In this document: positions 1-11,006 of the stretch, in pieces | Layout: each line of letters begins with the position of its first letter | How positions within the stretch are numbered: position 1 is the first letter of the stretch | From: Lobulomyces angularis | Lineage: Eukaryota > Chytridiomycota > Chytridiomycetes > Lobulomycetales > Lobulomycetaceae | Reading direction: 5' to 3' | Length of the DNA stretch: 53,382 bases | Assembly: GCA_027604685.1 (NCBI GenBank) | Contig: JADHYX010000039.1 | Coordinates: 1 to 53,382, forward strand | The notes under the pieces: model-generated | What the model was told of the DNA's origin: nothing | The model's input: the letters and a program-made list of their open reading frames with translations, nothing else | Database searches by the model: none | Position numbers and translations under genes: made by a program

Positions 1-13
1 ACAAAAAAAACTA

Positions 14-480
14 GTGTTGTCAAATGCAATAAGGACGGATGGGATTAGACTGCAATTGTTGTTCTTCAACATTGAAATATCCGCTTTATCAAGTAATCCC
101 GATTATAGGAGGTTTCAGGTTCAAGAAACGACCAGGTTGAAAGAAGTAGGGAAGTGGACTCCACCAGAAAGCTTTAAACCAAGAATAGTTGTTGGAGTTG
201 ATCTGGGGGATCGTTGGCCTGTAGCAGCGTGTGCAGTCAACTACGAAACTAAAGTTAAAAAACAATTGAAAATAGGAAAAGGAACTTGTAATCTGGATTG
301 AAAGAATTGAGAAAAGAAACGGAGTACAGGAAAATAAACACTGGAATCAATTTGGTGGAAGCGGAGATTTCTGATTTGAAATCAAGATTAAAAAACATGG
401 AACAGCTGAATTTTTATCTTCTAACCCAACTTATCACATGTTTGGAAGTCTAAGAAAGTCCAGCAATCTACATACAGGCA
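14..480 (+). pseudogene. Broken RuvC-type transposon nuclease fragment (Fanzor/TnpB-like)
   Basis: An open stretch of about 95 codons, without a credible ATG, contains GIRLQLLFF, then SNPDYRRF, then the RuvC-I-like motif VVGVDLGDRWPVAACAV with its Asp. The frame ends at a TGA at about 299-301. A second frame picks up at once with GLKELRKETEYRKINTGIN and a possible Glu-containing helix, and stops near 450. The run of motifs (a 'DG..LQLLFF' strand, a short loop, 'VVGVDxG', then a Lys-rich segment) resembles the start of the RuvC domain of eukaryotic Fanzor (TnpB-family) proteins of fungal transposons. No RuvC-II/III or zinc-finger part follows, so only a decayed internal piece remains. It starts at the window edge, so more could lie to the left. 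Assignment to Fanzor rather than another RuvC-fold transposase is inference. Confidence 0.35.
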
Positions 481-1499
481 AACTTTTTAGAGATATGCTA
501 GCGGTGGCTAATATTCACACTTATTGCTTGTGCTTGAATATCAAAAAACGCTGAATTAACAAGATTCAATTTCAACATTTATCTTCTTCTTAAAGTAATA
601 ATGGATAGGCAAATAGATTGCTATTTAACTGAATTAAATAGCAGCCTGAATAACTTTTAATTTTTTCAGAAATAACAATAATTTAGGTTAAAGTTAAACA
701 GATTTTTTTCATTAAAAATAAGTTATTTGCTATCTGACTTAGTTTTTAAAAGCAGTAATATGATTTATAATTTTTATAAATTAGTTCCAATGTGGTTATG
801 TCTTCATTCTCTTCATTTACTACGGATTTTATTTTCAGCAGCGTTTTCACTTTTTTCATTGCATTCTGTCTTTACCAAATAAACTTTCAGAATAAAAAAG
901 GTGGGTTTTATATTTATAGTATTTATTCTTTTATTTTTAGCCACCCTTTTTTGACTCTTCTTTTCTCATCAGTTGAACGAATCATTTTCAAAGTCTTTGT
1001 TTCATAAAAGCCTTGATCAAGTGTAACTCAACAACAGAGGCATAATTCTTTTTTTACAATTTTATTCATTTAGTTTTTTTATAAAAAAAAATTTCAAAAA
1101 GAAGTTCAAAAAAATATAAAAAAAAATTACGAAGAAGCAAATAAAAAAAGAAAAATAAAAAAATTTAATTCAATTAAATATTTGTTTTAATACTTACACC
1201 AAGGTTATGGTAATACCGTATCCTGCAAAAAAAAATAAATAAAAATGTTAAGGCAGAAAGAGGTTGCCATCATCCTTTCCTCTAATATGTGACTTATTGA
1301 GGACCTAAAATCTCTCAAATAAAATTTTTTTTCTACAAAAAAAAAAAAAAAAGAAATTAAAACAAAATTTATTAATTCCATAACAGAAAAAAAAAAATAA
1401 AAGAAAGGATATATATTAAAATTAAAAAATCAGTAATTGGATCTTGCAATAAAATTAAATTTTTTGGGGCCAGAAAAGAGAAAAAAAATAAATAACAAT
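481..1499. other. Intergenic, very AT-rich; no gene seen
   Basis: Long A and T runs with short chance ORFs, for example a Phe/Ser-rich 71-codon frame at 792-1007 that resembles nothing I know. I see no RNA gene or repeat array. A 5' exon of the kinase pseudogene could lie in the right part. Confidence 0.5.
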
Positions 1500-2699
1500 A
1501 TGATGGCACTTACCCAACCACAGGTATTAGAATTACAGCAGCAAAAGTTGGAAGTGCAAAAGCATCGAGCACAACGACAACCTTCTCTACGATCGCTGTT
1601 AATTGTTATAAAAGTTGGAAAAAAAAGTGGTGAAGGAAGTTTTGGTGTTATATATGAAGGTATTTTTTAAAAAATATCTTATTGTTTTCTCTTTTTTCAT
1701 AAAATCTGTATATTTTATTAGGAATTCACATTCATAGTCAAATACCTTGTGCAATAAAATTTGAGCCTCGAAAAAGCGACGCTCCACAATTGAAAGAAGA
1801 ATATAAAACGTATAAAATTCTAAAAGGGAGCGGTATGTTAAAAGAAAAAATATATATTTTAGTTTTAGAAAATATTAATATAAGAGATAAAACTTATTAA
1901 AAAAAAAAAAAAATGCATTGTTTTTTACTGCAGTTGGATACCGAATGCGCATTATTTTGAACAGGAAGGATTGCATAACGTCCTTTGCCTGTATCTGCTA
2001 GGTCCGGGTTTAGAAGATATGTTTGATCTTTGTAATACAAAATTTTCTGTAAAAACTGTTTGCATGTGTGCTATACAAATGGTAAGAATCAAAATAATAT
2101 AAAAAAATTAAATGGCAAAGATACAATAACTTTTTAAATGTATAACAAGTTTAGTTGAGACGAATTTAAAGAATTCATGAGAGAGATTTAATCTATAGAG
2201 ATATTTAACCTGATAATTTTTAATTGGAAAAATACCAACTAAGTCTGAAGGCTCTACTGGTAGCAACATTAATAAAAACAAAAAATGAAAAAAGTTATTT
2301 AAAAATTAATTGTAAAAAAATATAATTAATGCAGATATTTTAGCAAATCACTCTTTAGAAGCGCCACATATGACATCACAAAGTTGATTTAGAATGGCAA
2401 AGCAATATAGGATCCTAAAACAAAGGTTCACATTCCTTACAGAGAAAAAAAATCTCTATCTGGAACTGCGAGGTATGTGAGCATAAATACACATCTTGGA
2501 AAAGGTAATTTTTTTTTGTAATTAATTCAGTTTTATACTTTTTTATTTTTCTCAAGAGCAATCTCGTCGTGATGGCTTGGAGGCCCTTGGACACGTTTTC
2601 ATGTACTTTTAGAGTTGTACTTTACCATGGCAAGGGTTAAAAGCAGCAACCAATACTGAAAAATATGAGGAAATTCCATCTCATACCCCTTCTAACTAA
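1500..2699 (+). pseudogene. Casein kinase I (YCK/CK1-gamma-like) pseudogene, introns retained
   Basis: Pieces of a CK1 kinase appear in order. They are the glycine loop GKKSGEGSFGVIYEG; the ATP-lysine segment PCAIKFEPRKSDAPQLKEEY; EQEGLHNV with GPGLEDMFDLC and KFSVKTVCMCAIQM; HERDLIYRDI-stop-[24 protein letters not shown] with [29 protein letters not shown]-stop; then PWQGLKAATNTEKYE and a final stop at about 2697. Introns sit between several pieces (after VIYEG, after KILKGS, after AIQM, after THLGK). The catalytic loop has TAA in place of expected Glu and Lys codons and a one-base loss after PDNF. The DFG region reads with two TAGs and has lost DFG, and a TAG replaces the Leu after MYF. The gene therefore cannot give a kinase. 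Other genes in the window have no in-frame TAA/TAG, so a changed genetic code does not explain it. Retained introns mean decay of a genomic copy rather than a retrocopy. Confidence 0.85.
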
Positions 2700-2883
2700 A
2701 AATAATATATTTGCTTTAAGTATGGATTATACTTCTAGTTTATTAACTATTGGATGAATATTACTGCAAAACTGTTTTGGTAGATATTTTTGAATCACAA
2801 TACCAATTAAAATTAATTTTACTATATTAAAACTATCCATATAAAAATATATAATTTTCAAAATAAAAAGCAAAATAAAAAAT

Positions 2884-5800
2884 TTATCCAGTTGGTTTTC
2901 TTTTGGTAGTATCATAAACTCGAATCAATTCAGCTTGCCCACTTTCATTTTGACTAAAAGCAAAACCTCGGTTTCTCTTTAATCTTTGAATTTGTCGAAC
3001 CTTGTGAACTGCTTTACGAAACCACTCCATTCTTGGACGATAGTCCGGAATATTAAACTTTTGAATTTCTTGAATAATGTGGTAAGAATGTGGTCTGTAG
3101 TTTCTCTTATAACTATAAGAATAATACATTAAAATACATTTTTCTTAAGATTGTTTTTTTACTATTTCCAAGTATAATCTCGTAAATTTGCAAACACAGG
3201 TATCAGAATTATAACGAACCAAAATGTTAAGCTACTAAACATAGGTGGTATCATTGCATACAATTGTTCCGAAATACCAGCCTAAAACAAAGATTTAAAA
3301 ATTTTGAAAAAAAAGATACCATCGGTGCAACTGTAGCATAGATCGGAAAAAGAACAAACCATAAAGCTATGGAACCAAAAATGGCCACGTAGGTAAATTT
3401 GACAAAGACGTCAACGACAATTGCTGCTTTCCAAGTAATTGTAATTAAAACCATAGTGTAAACAGTTTCCCCCATCAGCCAGTTATCAGCAAGTCTACCG
3501 TCTGCTAAAATAGTACCTTCCCCGTAGGCAAATTTCATCAACTGATATAAAATCATTGAATGAAAAAAGCAGTTGAAAAGCCAGTACCAGAATACTTTAT
3601 TGTTGTAAAACAGAGATTTTTGTCCCTGCCTATAGAGTTGAGGGTATCTATCAAGCATTCTTGCAGATACGTAAGTATCGAATAATCCTATAGCAACAGG
3701 TTGAAAAACGGCAAACGCAATATTGTAAGCGGAGACAGTCCATGTCTCAAATAGAGTCTAACAAAAAAAAAGTTACCAAAATTAAGGTTTGTGTGATAAT
3801 TACTTGTCCAGAAAATCCGTTGTCCAATGCAAACCACATCTGAATTAAATAAAGGGTAATGTTTTTGTAAAAACTATACAAGATTAGTTTGGATAGTCGT
3901 GAATATGCCCAATTTCCATGCACCAGTAGTAATTTTTTTAAAAATCTAAATTGGGCAATTGCAAAATCCGCACTTCTAGCAGCTTGCAGGCCCTCTTGAC
4001 CAGAAATCCCAACTCCCACGTGGGCTGCAATTAAAAATAATTAAAACGAGTTCCTAGTTTTCATAGTTAACCTGCTTGAATCATGCTCACATCGTTAGCA
4101 CCATCTCCAATTGCCAATGTCACACTTTCTTCAACATTTTTTTTTACTAATTTCACAACAAGCGCTTTCTGTAAAGGAGATACTCTACAGCAGATCACCG
4201 CTTTACAATGAGTCGCCAATTCTAAAAATATTAATGCAACATCAGGTTCCAATGCATAAGATAAAGATTTTCCATCAATAATTAAGGCTAAGGGCTACAA
4301 CAGGTGTAAAAAATGTTTCATTCGACGATAATACAATGATTACTTACTTCATTATCAACTGCAATATCCTTGTTAAATAGTTTTTTTTTTTTTTTAAATA
4401 ATTTTCCTTTCAATTTTTGAAAAAAAGTAGGGGAACGTTCATCTAGTATTTTTAAAAGCATGAAAAAAAAAATAAAAAATTTACCATATTCCTCATCAAT
4501 ACTATCATTGTAGTTAATCTTAGTATCTGGAATGCTATCCAGATTCGTGGTTCCATATTTTACTAATTCCAGCTTATCCATTAAAAATTTTTTGGTTTCA
4601 TGATGGGTGGTTTCGTTGCAAACTATCATACTCATTTCTTCTGTTATTAGTTTGCAACTAAACCCAATGTTAATTGCTGTTTCTTGTCTATCTCCCGTTA
4701 AAACCCAAATCTTGATTCCGGCTAATGCCAAAGTAGCTATGGTTTCCGGTACGCCATCCTGTAACTTATCTTCGATCGCCGTTGCGCCTAGTAGCATTAA
4801 ATCTTTTTCTATTAATTCTGCGGCTGCATCCAACGCATCTCCACGGTTGTTGATAGTTGTGGCTGCTTTTTCATATATCACAGACCATTTACTATACTCC
4901 TCTTCACTGATCGTACGCACTGCTAAACATAAAGTACGCAAACCTTCCGTTGCGTATTCTTCTAAATAAACACAAGTAGAATCAACATAGGGATTGTTTT
5001 GACTTAGCCTTTCTAAGATTACTGTATCTGCTCCTTTAATGTATAGCTTAATAGTGCCATCTGGTAATCTCACCACTGCCGACATTCGTTTTCTGGTGGA
5101 ATTAAATTCACAGATATTTAAAATTTCAAATTCTTCTTCAATTCCATTAATGTGAATTGTAACGGACTTAGGTTTACGAGTCTACAAAACGAATTAACAA
5201 GTATACATATGCAATTTCATACGGTAAAAATGTACCCAGCAGATACAGCTCCTTTAACTAAAGCAGCTTCATCAGGGGATGACGCTTGATAAGTAATATC
5301 TCCAGATTCGTTTGTTTCTGGTATTACAGTATGGCACACTGCTAATAAAGTGTAGAATTCCCTTAAATTGTCGCCTAATACGGACTTGCTGTCTTTAAGT
5401 GCTCTCTTCATAGCTTCAAAATCATGATAGCCGATTTCTTTGCCACTTTCGTCAACTCTTATTTTCTTATCATCTGGAACAACTTGAGCGAATCCGCTAC
5501 CAGCAACGCAACACATACGATAATCCATGATATTACAAGTAAGAGTTCCCGTTTTATCACTGAAAATATAATCTACTTGCCCCAATTCTTCTACTAAAGA
5601 GGATGTTCTAGCTGTTGCCGGAGTATCGCTTTCTTCGTAATACATATCTAAGTCAGAATTAATCATAGTTCCAAGGAAAAACTTTACAAATTCCATAGTA
5701 ACAATTAAACTGAAGTATGATCAATGCAAATAATATCAAATGATTGCCTCTTACCTCAGTGGAATTAAATTATTATATAAAATTATGAAAGTTAAGATAT

Positions 5801-7233
5801 TAAACGGAAATGCCTCTAGTGCAACCAAACTGCCACTTTGCTTTAGAATAATTTCTTCGAAGTTACCGGTTTGACTCTACAATTAAATAATTAAATAATG
5901 GTTATATGTGTAGATATTAATTACCGATCTAACTAATGTAACAAGTGCACAACAGAGTGCCATGGATAAGAGAATGCAAAATAAAAAAATTATTTGAGTA
6001 TTCACTACATTTTCCACTTTAGTTCGTTTAATCGGAGTTTTCCTACATAAACAAATACTTAATAAAGCGAATTTATTAGTTTTACGTCGCATTCTTCATT
6101 AATTTTGTTTCATGACCAGTAAAAACCACTACACCGTAAACCCATCTAGTATTTCTTAAAACAGCACCCTGTAGATGGTATTTCATTTAACAAACAATTT
6201 TTAACAAAACAAATACCCTTAGAAGTAGGGAAATAGGATCTAAGGCGAGCTCTTTATGATTATATCTTAGTGTTCCCTCATACGTGTATAAACTATTATT
6301 TGGTAACTCTGATTTTATAATCCCTTCAAAATTAACTGCTTCCTCTGGGGTCAGTATATGCATAGTTTCTGGTAAACCTTGACGAATTTTTAAATTTGTT
6401 TCTCTTTTGAAGGTTAATATGTAACAATTTTTAAGTATACCCATCCAGATTACTAGTTTCAATATAACACAAAGCCTCAGGCTCACTACTACTCAATAAA
6501 ATTAAATCTGCAGGAAAAAATTCTCCGTTTTCAATTCTCACAATGTCGCCAACTACTACATCTTTCCACAACTTTGATACAAAGCCACCATTCCCTGCCA
6601 GTGCTTTTACTTTTTTTTGATTTATGGTTTTATCCTGTGTGTGCCTTTTTGCATCTTCAATTAACTCTTTAACGGCAGAAGCTAGTAAAACCATTGATAA
6701 TGGAACCACAGTACCAAACCTGTTCGTAGGAGATACCTCTGGAATTTGCTACAATTTTTTTTAATTAAAAAATTATTTAATAAACAAAAATTGAACTTTA
6801 CTTGAATACAAGCAGTAAACAAAAAGAACAAGTTAGCATATTTACTAAATTGATCAATAAGAAATTTAGGCAAAAAAGTGAAGAAGTTATATTTCGCAGT
6901 GGTAATACTATTATGTAAAAACTTTGCTTGCTGATTTTTGATGCAGTCGTTTATGTAAATTATTCTGTGCACAGAAGTATCATCTTCATCTTCGAAAATT
7001 CTTGACTGAGAATTTATGCTTGACGTTCTCTTTTGAGAAGTTTGATTATTAGGTATTATAGAAGATTTGTTAAAATTTAATTCAAAAGAATTTTCAAGAG
7101 ACGAATTTTTCAGTGTCCTTTCTGAAGATTAAAATTTTTAAGTCAATTAAAAAAGAAAAAAATTTGACAATTAATAAAATGATTTCATTAAAGTATTTAA
7201 TTATTCGTTACCATTTTTTTTTTTTGTGAACAT
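2884..7233 (-). CDS. P4-type ATPase, phospholipid flippase of the Drs2/ATP8A group
   Basis: Moves phospholipid from the outer/lumenal to the cytosolic leaflet; this clade generally handles phosphatidylserine at Golgi/plasma membranes with a CDC50 partner. Seen in order: start exon 7212-7233 (MFTKKKN, phase 1), first membrane helix, [14 protein letters not shown] (the QQ pair typical of Drs2/ATP8A), actuator DGET rebuilt across an intron near 6435, [19 protein letters not shown]4 with [18 protein letters not shown], phosphorylation motif [10 protein letters not shown] (about 5565), [12 protein letters not shown], nucleotide-site [41 protein letters not shown] and the final six helices. The protein ends KRKPTG. 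It has a dozen or so exons and roughly 1,100-1,150 residues, full length for the family. The 42-nt intron at 4443-4484 contains no stop and is easily read as protein. The TM4 gate reads PLSL where PISL is usual. It shares its upstream region with the divergent ceramidase gene. Confidence 0.93.
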
Positions 7234-8147
7234 TGGTTTAGTATTTTTTTATATTAGGTCTCCTGTTAATTTTTTGGAAATTTTTATTGCAATTCACAAT
7301 ATCTTTTTTTTCTTTAAAACAGTGTTCATTACAATTATGCTTCAGCATTTTTTGGCCCTTATAATTCTGGTAATTATTAATACTCTGTTAACAGTAATTT
7401 AGCTACTATGACAAGATTAACCTTTCAAATTTATTGCTACTTTGAGTTTAAAAATTAAGTTGAAATCAATGTACATTTAAGAGTAGGTTAACCAGATTAA
7501 TGGTGGAATAGAACTTTGAAAATCACCGTTTTTGCTTACCTTTAAATTTAATAATCTTTGTTGCTTTTATGTGTTTTTGTAACTGTATGATTAAAGATAA
7601 ACCTACATAGTTTTTGAATATTTATATTAAGAAAAAAACTAAATGCTACTTGTCAAAAAAACTTTTTATTTAACCTTCTTTATTAATGTTAGCATTCATT
7701 TAGATGTATACATCATTGCTCTTATTTAAACCGCAAAGAATGAGAAAGATGTCAATAGAAGTGGAAAAAGTGGAAAAACTTTTTTTTTATTTTCAAAATT
7801 TTTTGGTTTTTAATACCTTAACTGCAATGGTTTGATCTGGTAAGTCTTAATGTAATAATTTGCATTTCGTTTAGCAATTTTGTAATTAGAAGCAAATTTC
7901 TTGACATATAAATGACTAAAACTTTTTACACTCTTTATAAATCTCCACCTCCTTTTACACCACAAATTCCCCAGATTTTAGAATGTTAATGCAAATATTA
8001 AATATATAATTGCTATATCAGTTTATAAAATAGATTTAATAACATTCTATGTTCCTGACATTATTATTTGGAATTACCCCAAGTTTTTACGTTCCAGTAA
8101 CTTATAAAAGAAACTGAGACCCTTTTTACGAACATATTTTGTAAACA
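7234..8147. promoter_or_regulatory. Shared upstream region between divergent flippase and ceramidase genes
   Basis: About 0.9 kb of AT-rich DNA between the start codons of two divergent genes, so both promoters should lie here. I see no convincing ORF, RNA gene or repeat. No specific binding site is called. Confidence 0.4.
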
Positions 8148-10877
8148 ATGCACTTTACAGAGTTCATTTTAACAGTATTTAGTTTAATTTCAATTAATCT
8201 TGGATTTCCTCAATCCAATGAATCAACCGCATTTAGAGTTGGTGTTGGAAAATCAGTATGTATTTTTAAAGGAAGTACTAAAATAAAAAAAATTATAGGA
8301 CATTACGGGTCCTATTGGCGAAATCAACATGATGGGCTATGCCATGTTAGACAACACTGCAAATGGAGTGCATCTTAGACTACAGTCACGAGCATTCATA
8401 TTGGCGTCTCCATTGAATCCAAATCAAAGGATTGTTTATGTATCTACGGATACTGGTCAAGTTTCTCATTCATCACGGTATTAATAATTGCCAATGAAAT
8501 GTAATTTTTATTGTTTTCTTTTACAGAAATGATGTTGCAAGAATCCTTAAAGAAACTTTAAACTCAAATATATATTCTGTTGATAACATAATGATTTCTG
8601 CCACTCACACGCATAGGTAGATAATTTAAATTCTGCTTTTATAATATTAAAATGAAATGGTAATTTTTTCTAGCGGCCCAGGAGGCTATTTGGATGAATT
8701 ACTATATCATATCACATCTTCAGGTGTTGTCAAAGGCGAAAGAAGTGCAATAACCAATGGAATAGTAGATTCAATTTTAAAGGCTCACAAGGACTTCGAG
8801 GCTAGCGGTTCTTCAATTCTTACTCTTCACGAGGGTATCAATTATTTGAAAAATTTTTTGTTCAGCATTTTAGGGGAACTTTTGCAGACTTCCGTTAATC
8901 GTTCTCCATCGTCTTATGAATTAAACCCTCCAACAGAAAAACAATTTTATGGATCCAACACTGACAAATTAATGAGCTTAATAAAGATTCACGATAATGT
9001 CTCTAAAAAACTTAAAGGTAGTGTAAACTGGTTCTCAGTTCATGGTACTTCTATGAATAACAAAAATGCTTATGTTTCTGGCGACAACAAGGGTAAGCAA
9101 TAATTGATTTGAGTATTTTCATTTTTGCGAAGGGTATGCATCATATATGCTGGAAGAAATTGAACGGCAAAAAGATAACTTGAACTTTGTTGGAGCGTTT
9201 GCTCAAACTAATAGCGGAGATGTATCCCCAAACACGGATGGCGCTAAATGTTCTGACACTGGAGGTTTTATACCTTACCTTATCCTTAATTTAAATATAG
9301 TTTTTAGTCTCCTGCGATGGGAGTTGGGGTGATTGTGGTGGTGATATAACAAAGTGTTTTGCTAGAGGGCCTGGGTTTAAGGAAGGTAGGAACTATGAGT
9401 ACTAAAGTTTGTTTAAAGAACTTTAGGTGGAGATTTTTTATCGGCTAAAATTATTGGAGGAAATCAATTTAAAAAAGCGTTAGAACTGCAAAATCAAGGT
9501 GCTTTATTGGTTCTCGACAGTGACAAAATTGATTTTAAACACTTTTGGGTGGATATGTCAAATATTAAATTTAAGAACAATGGTATTGCGACGAAAAATG
9601 TATATCATTAAATGATTTTTAGGAACTGAAGTAAAAACATGTAAACCGGCTATGGGGCACTCATTCGCTGCTGGTACTACTGATGGTCCAGGAACATCTC
9701 TTGCCTCTCAAGGTGCAAATTCGACTGCCCATTTAAGCAAATTATTAGATTTTGCAAAAGATTTAATTAAGAATCCTAGTGCGGAGCAAGAAAAATGTCA
9801 AGCGCCGAAGCAGATTTTACTGGACACAGGAGAAATTACCTGGCCTGTAATATAAATCCAACCAATATTATATTTAAAATTCAAAATGCTATTTTTTTAG
9901 TATGCATGGCAACCTACTATCTTACCACTTCAACTCTTCGTTATAGGAAGAAAATTGGCTATAATTGGGTTCCCTAGCGAAATTACAACAATGGCTGGAA
10001 GAAGGTATTTCAGCTCTGATACTTTTAAAAAATTTTAAAGTATTCATTATCTAGATTGAAAAAGGAAATATTTGACACATTGAGAACTACAGACAGAATT
10101 GATCCTGACGCAAGAATCATTCTCTCTGCGTTAACAAATGCGTATGCTTCCTATGTTACAGTACTATCACATAAAAACGCAACTTCTTTAACAGTTTTAA
10201 AATATATAGACTTTTGAAGAGTATCAGGCACAGAGATATGAAGCTAGCAGCACCATATTTGGGCCGCACACACTAAATGCATATAGTATGTATCACAAAG
10301 TTTAAATTATTTATATTTTTTATACCAGTCGATCAATATAAGGCAATTGCATTATCAATAAGTAACTCACAAACAAAACCTTCTGGTGCTACTCAACCAC
10401 CTGTCAAAATTGAAAACCCATTGCAGCTACTACCTGATGTTGTGCTCGATACGGTACCAATATTTAAAAATTTTGGAGATGTTCAAACCCAACCTGTAAG
10501 TGACATTAAAGTATTATCAACCGTAACTGCAGTTTTTCACTGCTCCCACCCTAGAACACAAGACATCTATAAGAGTTTTTTCACAATTGAAAAATTTGTA
10601 GGTGGTAGTGAACAATGGATTACGTTTTTGGATGATTCGGGCTGGTATATATATAGCCATTATAAAAATTAATCCTACTTTACTTTGTAGGGATACAAAA
10701 ATGTTATGGAAGCGAGTAGGAGTCTCAGAAAGTTTATGTCAAGTGGATTGGTCTGTAGGAGAAACAAGAGCAGTTCCAAACGGGATTTATAGAATTCACT
10801 ACTACGGAAAGCGATCTACTTTTGGGGCCTTAAATAACTATGAGGGGATAACAAAAGCATTTACTGTTTCTAACTAG
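8148..10877 (+). CDS. Neutral ceramidase, secreted or membrane-facing
   Basis: Hydrolyses ceramide to sphingosine and fatty acid. It begins with a hydrophobic signal-peptide-like segment (MHFTEFILTVFSLISINLG). After a short intron it reads VGVGKSDITGPIGEINMMGYA, the conserved family start. Further motifs are the metal-ligand region ISATHTHSGPGGYLDELLYH, NWFSVHGTSMNNKN, the active-site loop AQTNSGDVSPNT with the nucleophilic Ser, CKPAMGHSFAAGTTDGPG, GFPSEITTMAGRR, TTFEEYQAQRYEASSTIFGP (made by splicing out a short intron near 10161-10213) and the C-terminal beta-sandwich ending YYGKRSTFGALNNYEGITK. About ten short introns interrupt it. Length and motif order fit a complete enzyme. The gene ends 129 nt before the next start codon. 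Family membership is clear; the in vivo substrate is inferred. Confidence 0.93.
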
Positions 10878-10938
10878 AAAGCTATAATAAGTAGATGTAG
10901 CAATACATTTTTCTATTTTATAGTATAAATTGCCACAG

Positions 10939-10946
10939 TCACGTGT
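10939..10946. promoter_or_regulatory. E-box CACGTG upstream of MCAD
   Basis: The sequence TCACGTGT lies about 62 nt before the MCAD start codon, in the 129-nt gap after the ceramidase stop. CACGTG is a common fungal bHLH site (Pho4/Cbf1 type). A six-base site can occur by chance; its position in so short a promoter is the only support. Confidence 0.3.
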
Positions 10947-11006
10947 TACTTACGTGGTTTTAATAAATTTGTATAAAATTGAAAAACCAAGTATTCACAT
11001 TTTAAA

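Noticed and set aside
1500..2699. Alternative genetic code (TAA/TAG as sense codons)
   Set aside because: In-frame stops occur only in the kinase pseudogene, alongside a frameshift and lost DFG. All other genes end at TAA/TAG/TGA and have none inside.
14..2700. CRISPR array or prophage-like element
   Set aside because: No regularly spaced direct repeats anywhere in the window; gene structure is eukaryotic throughout.
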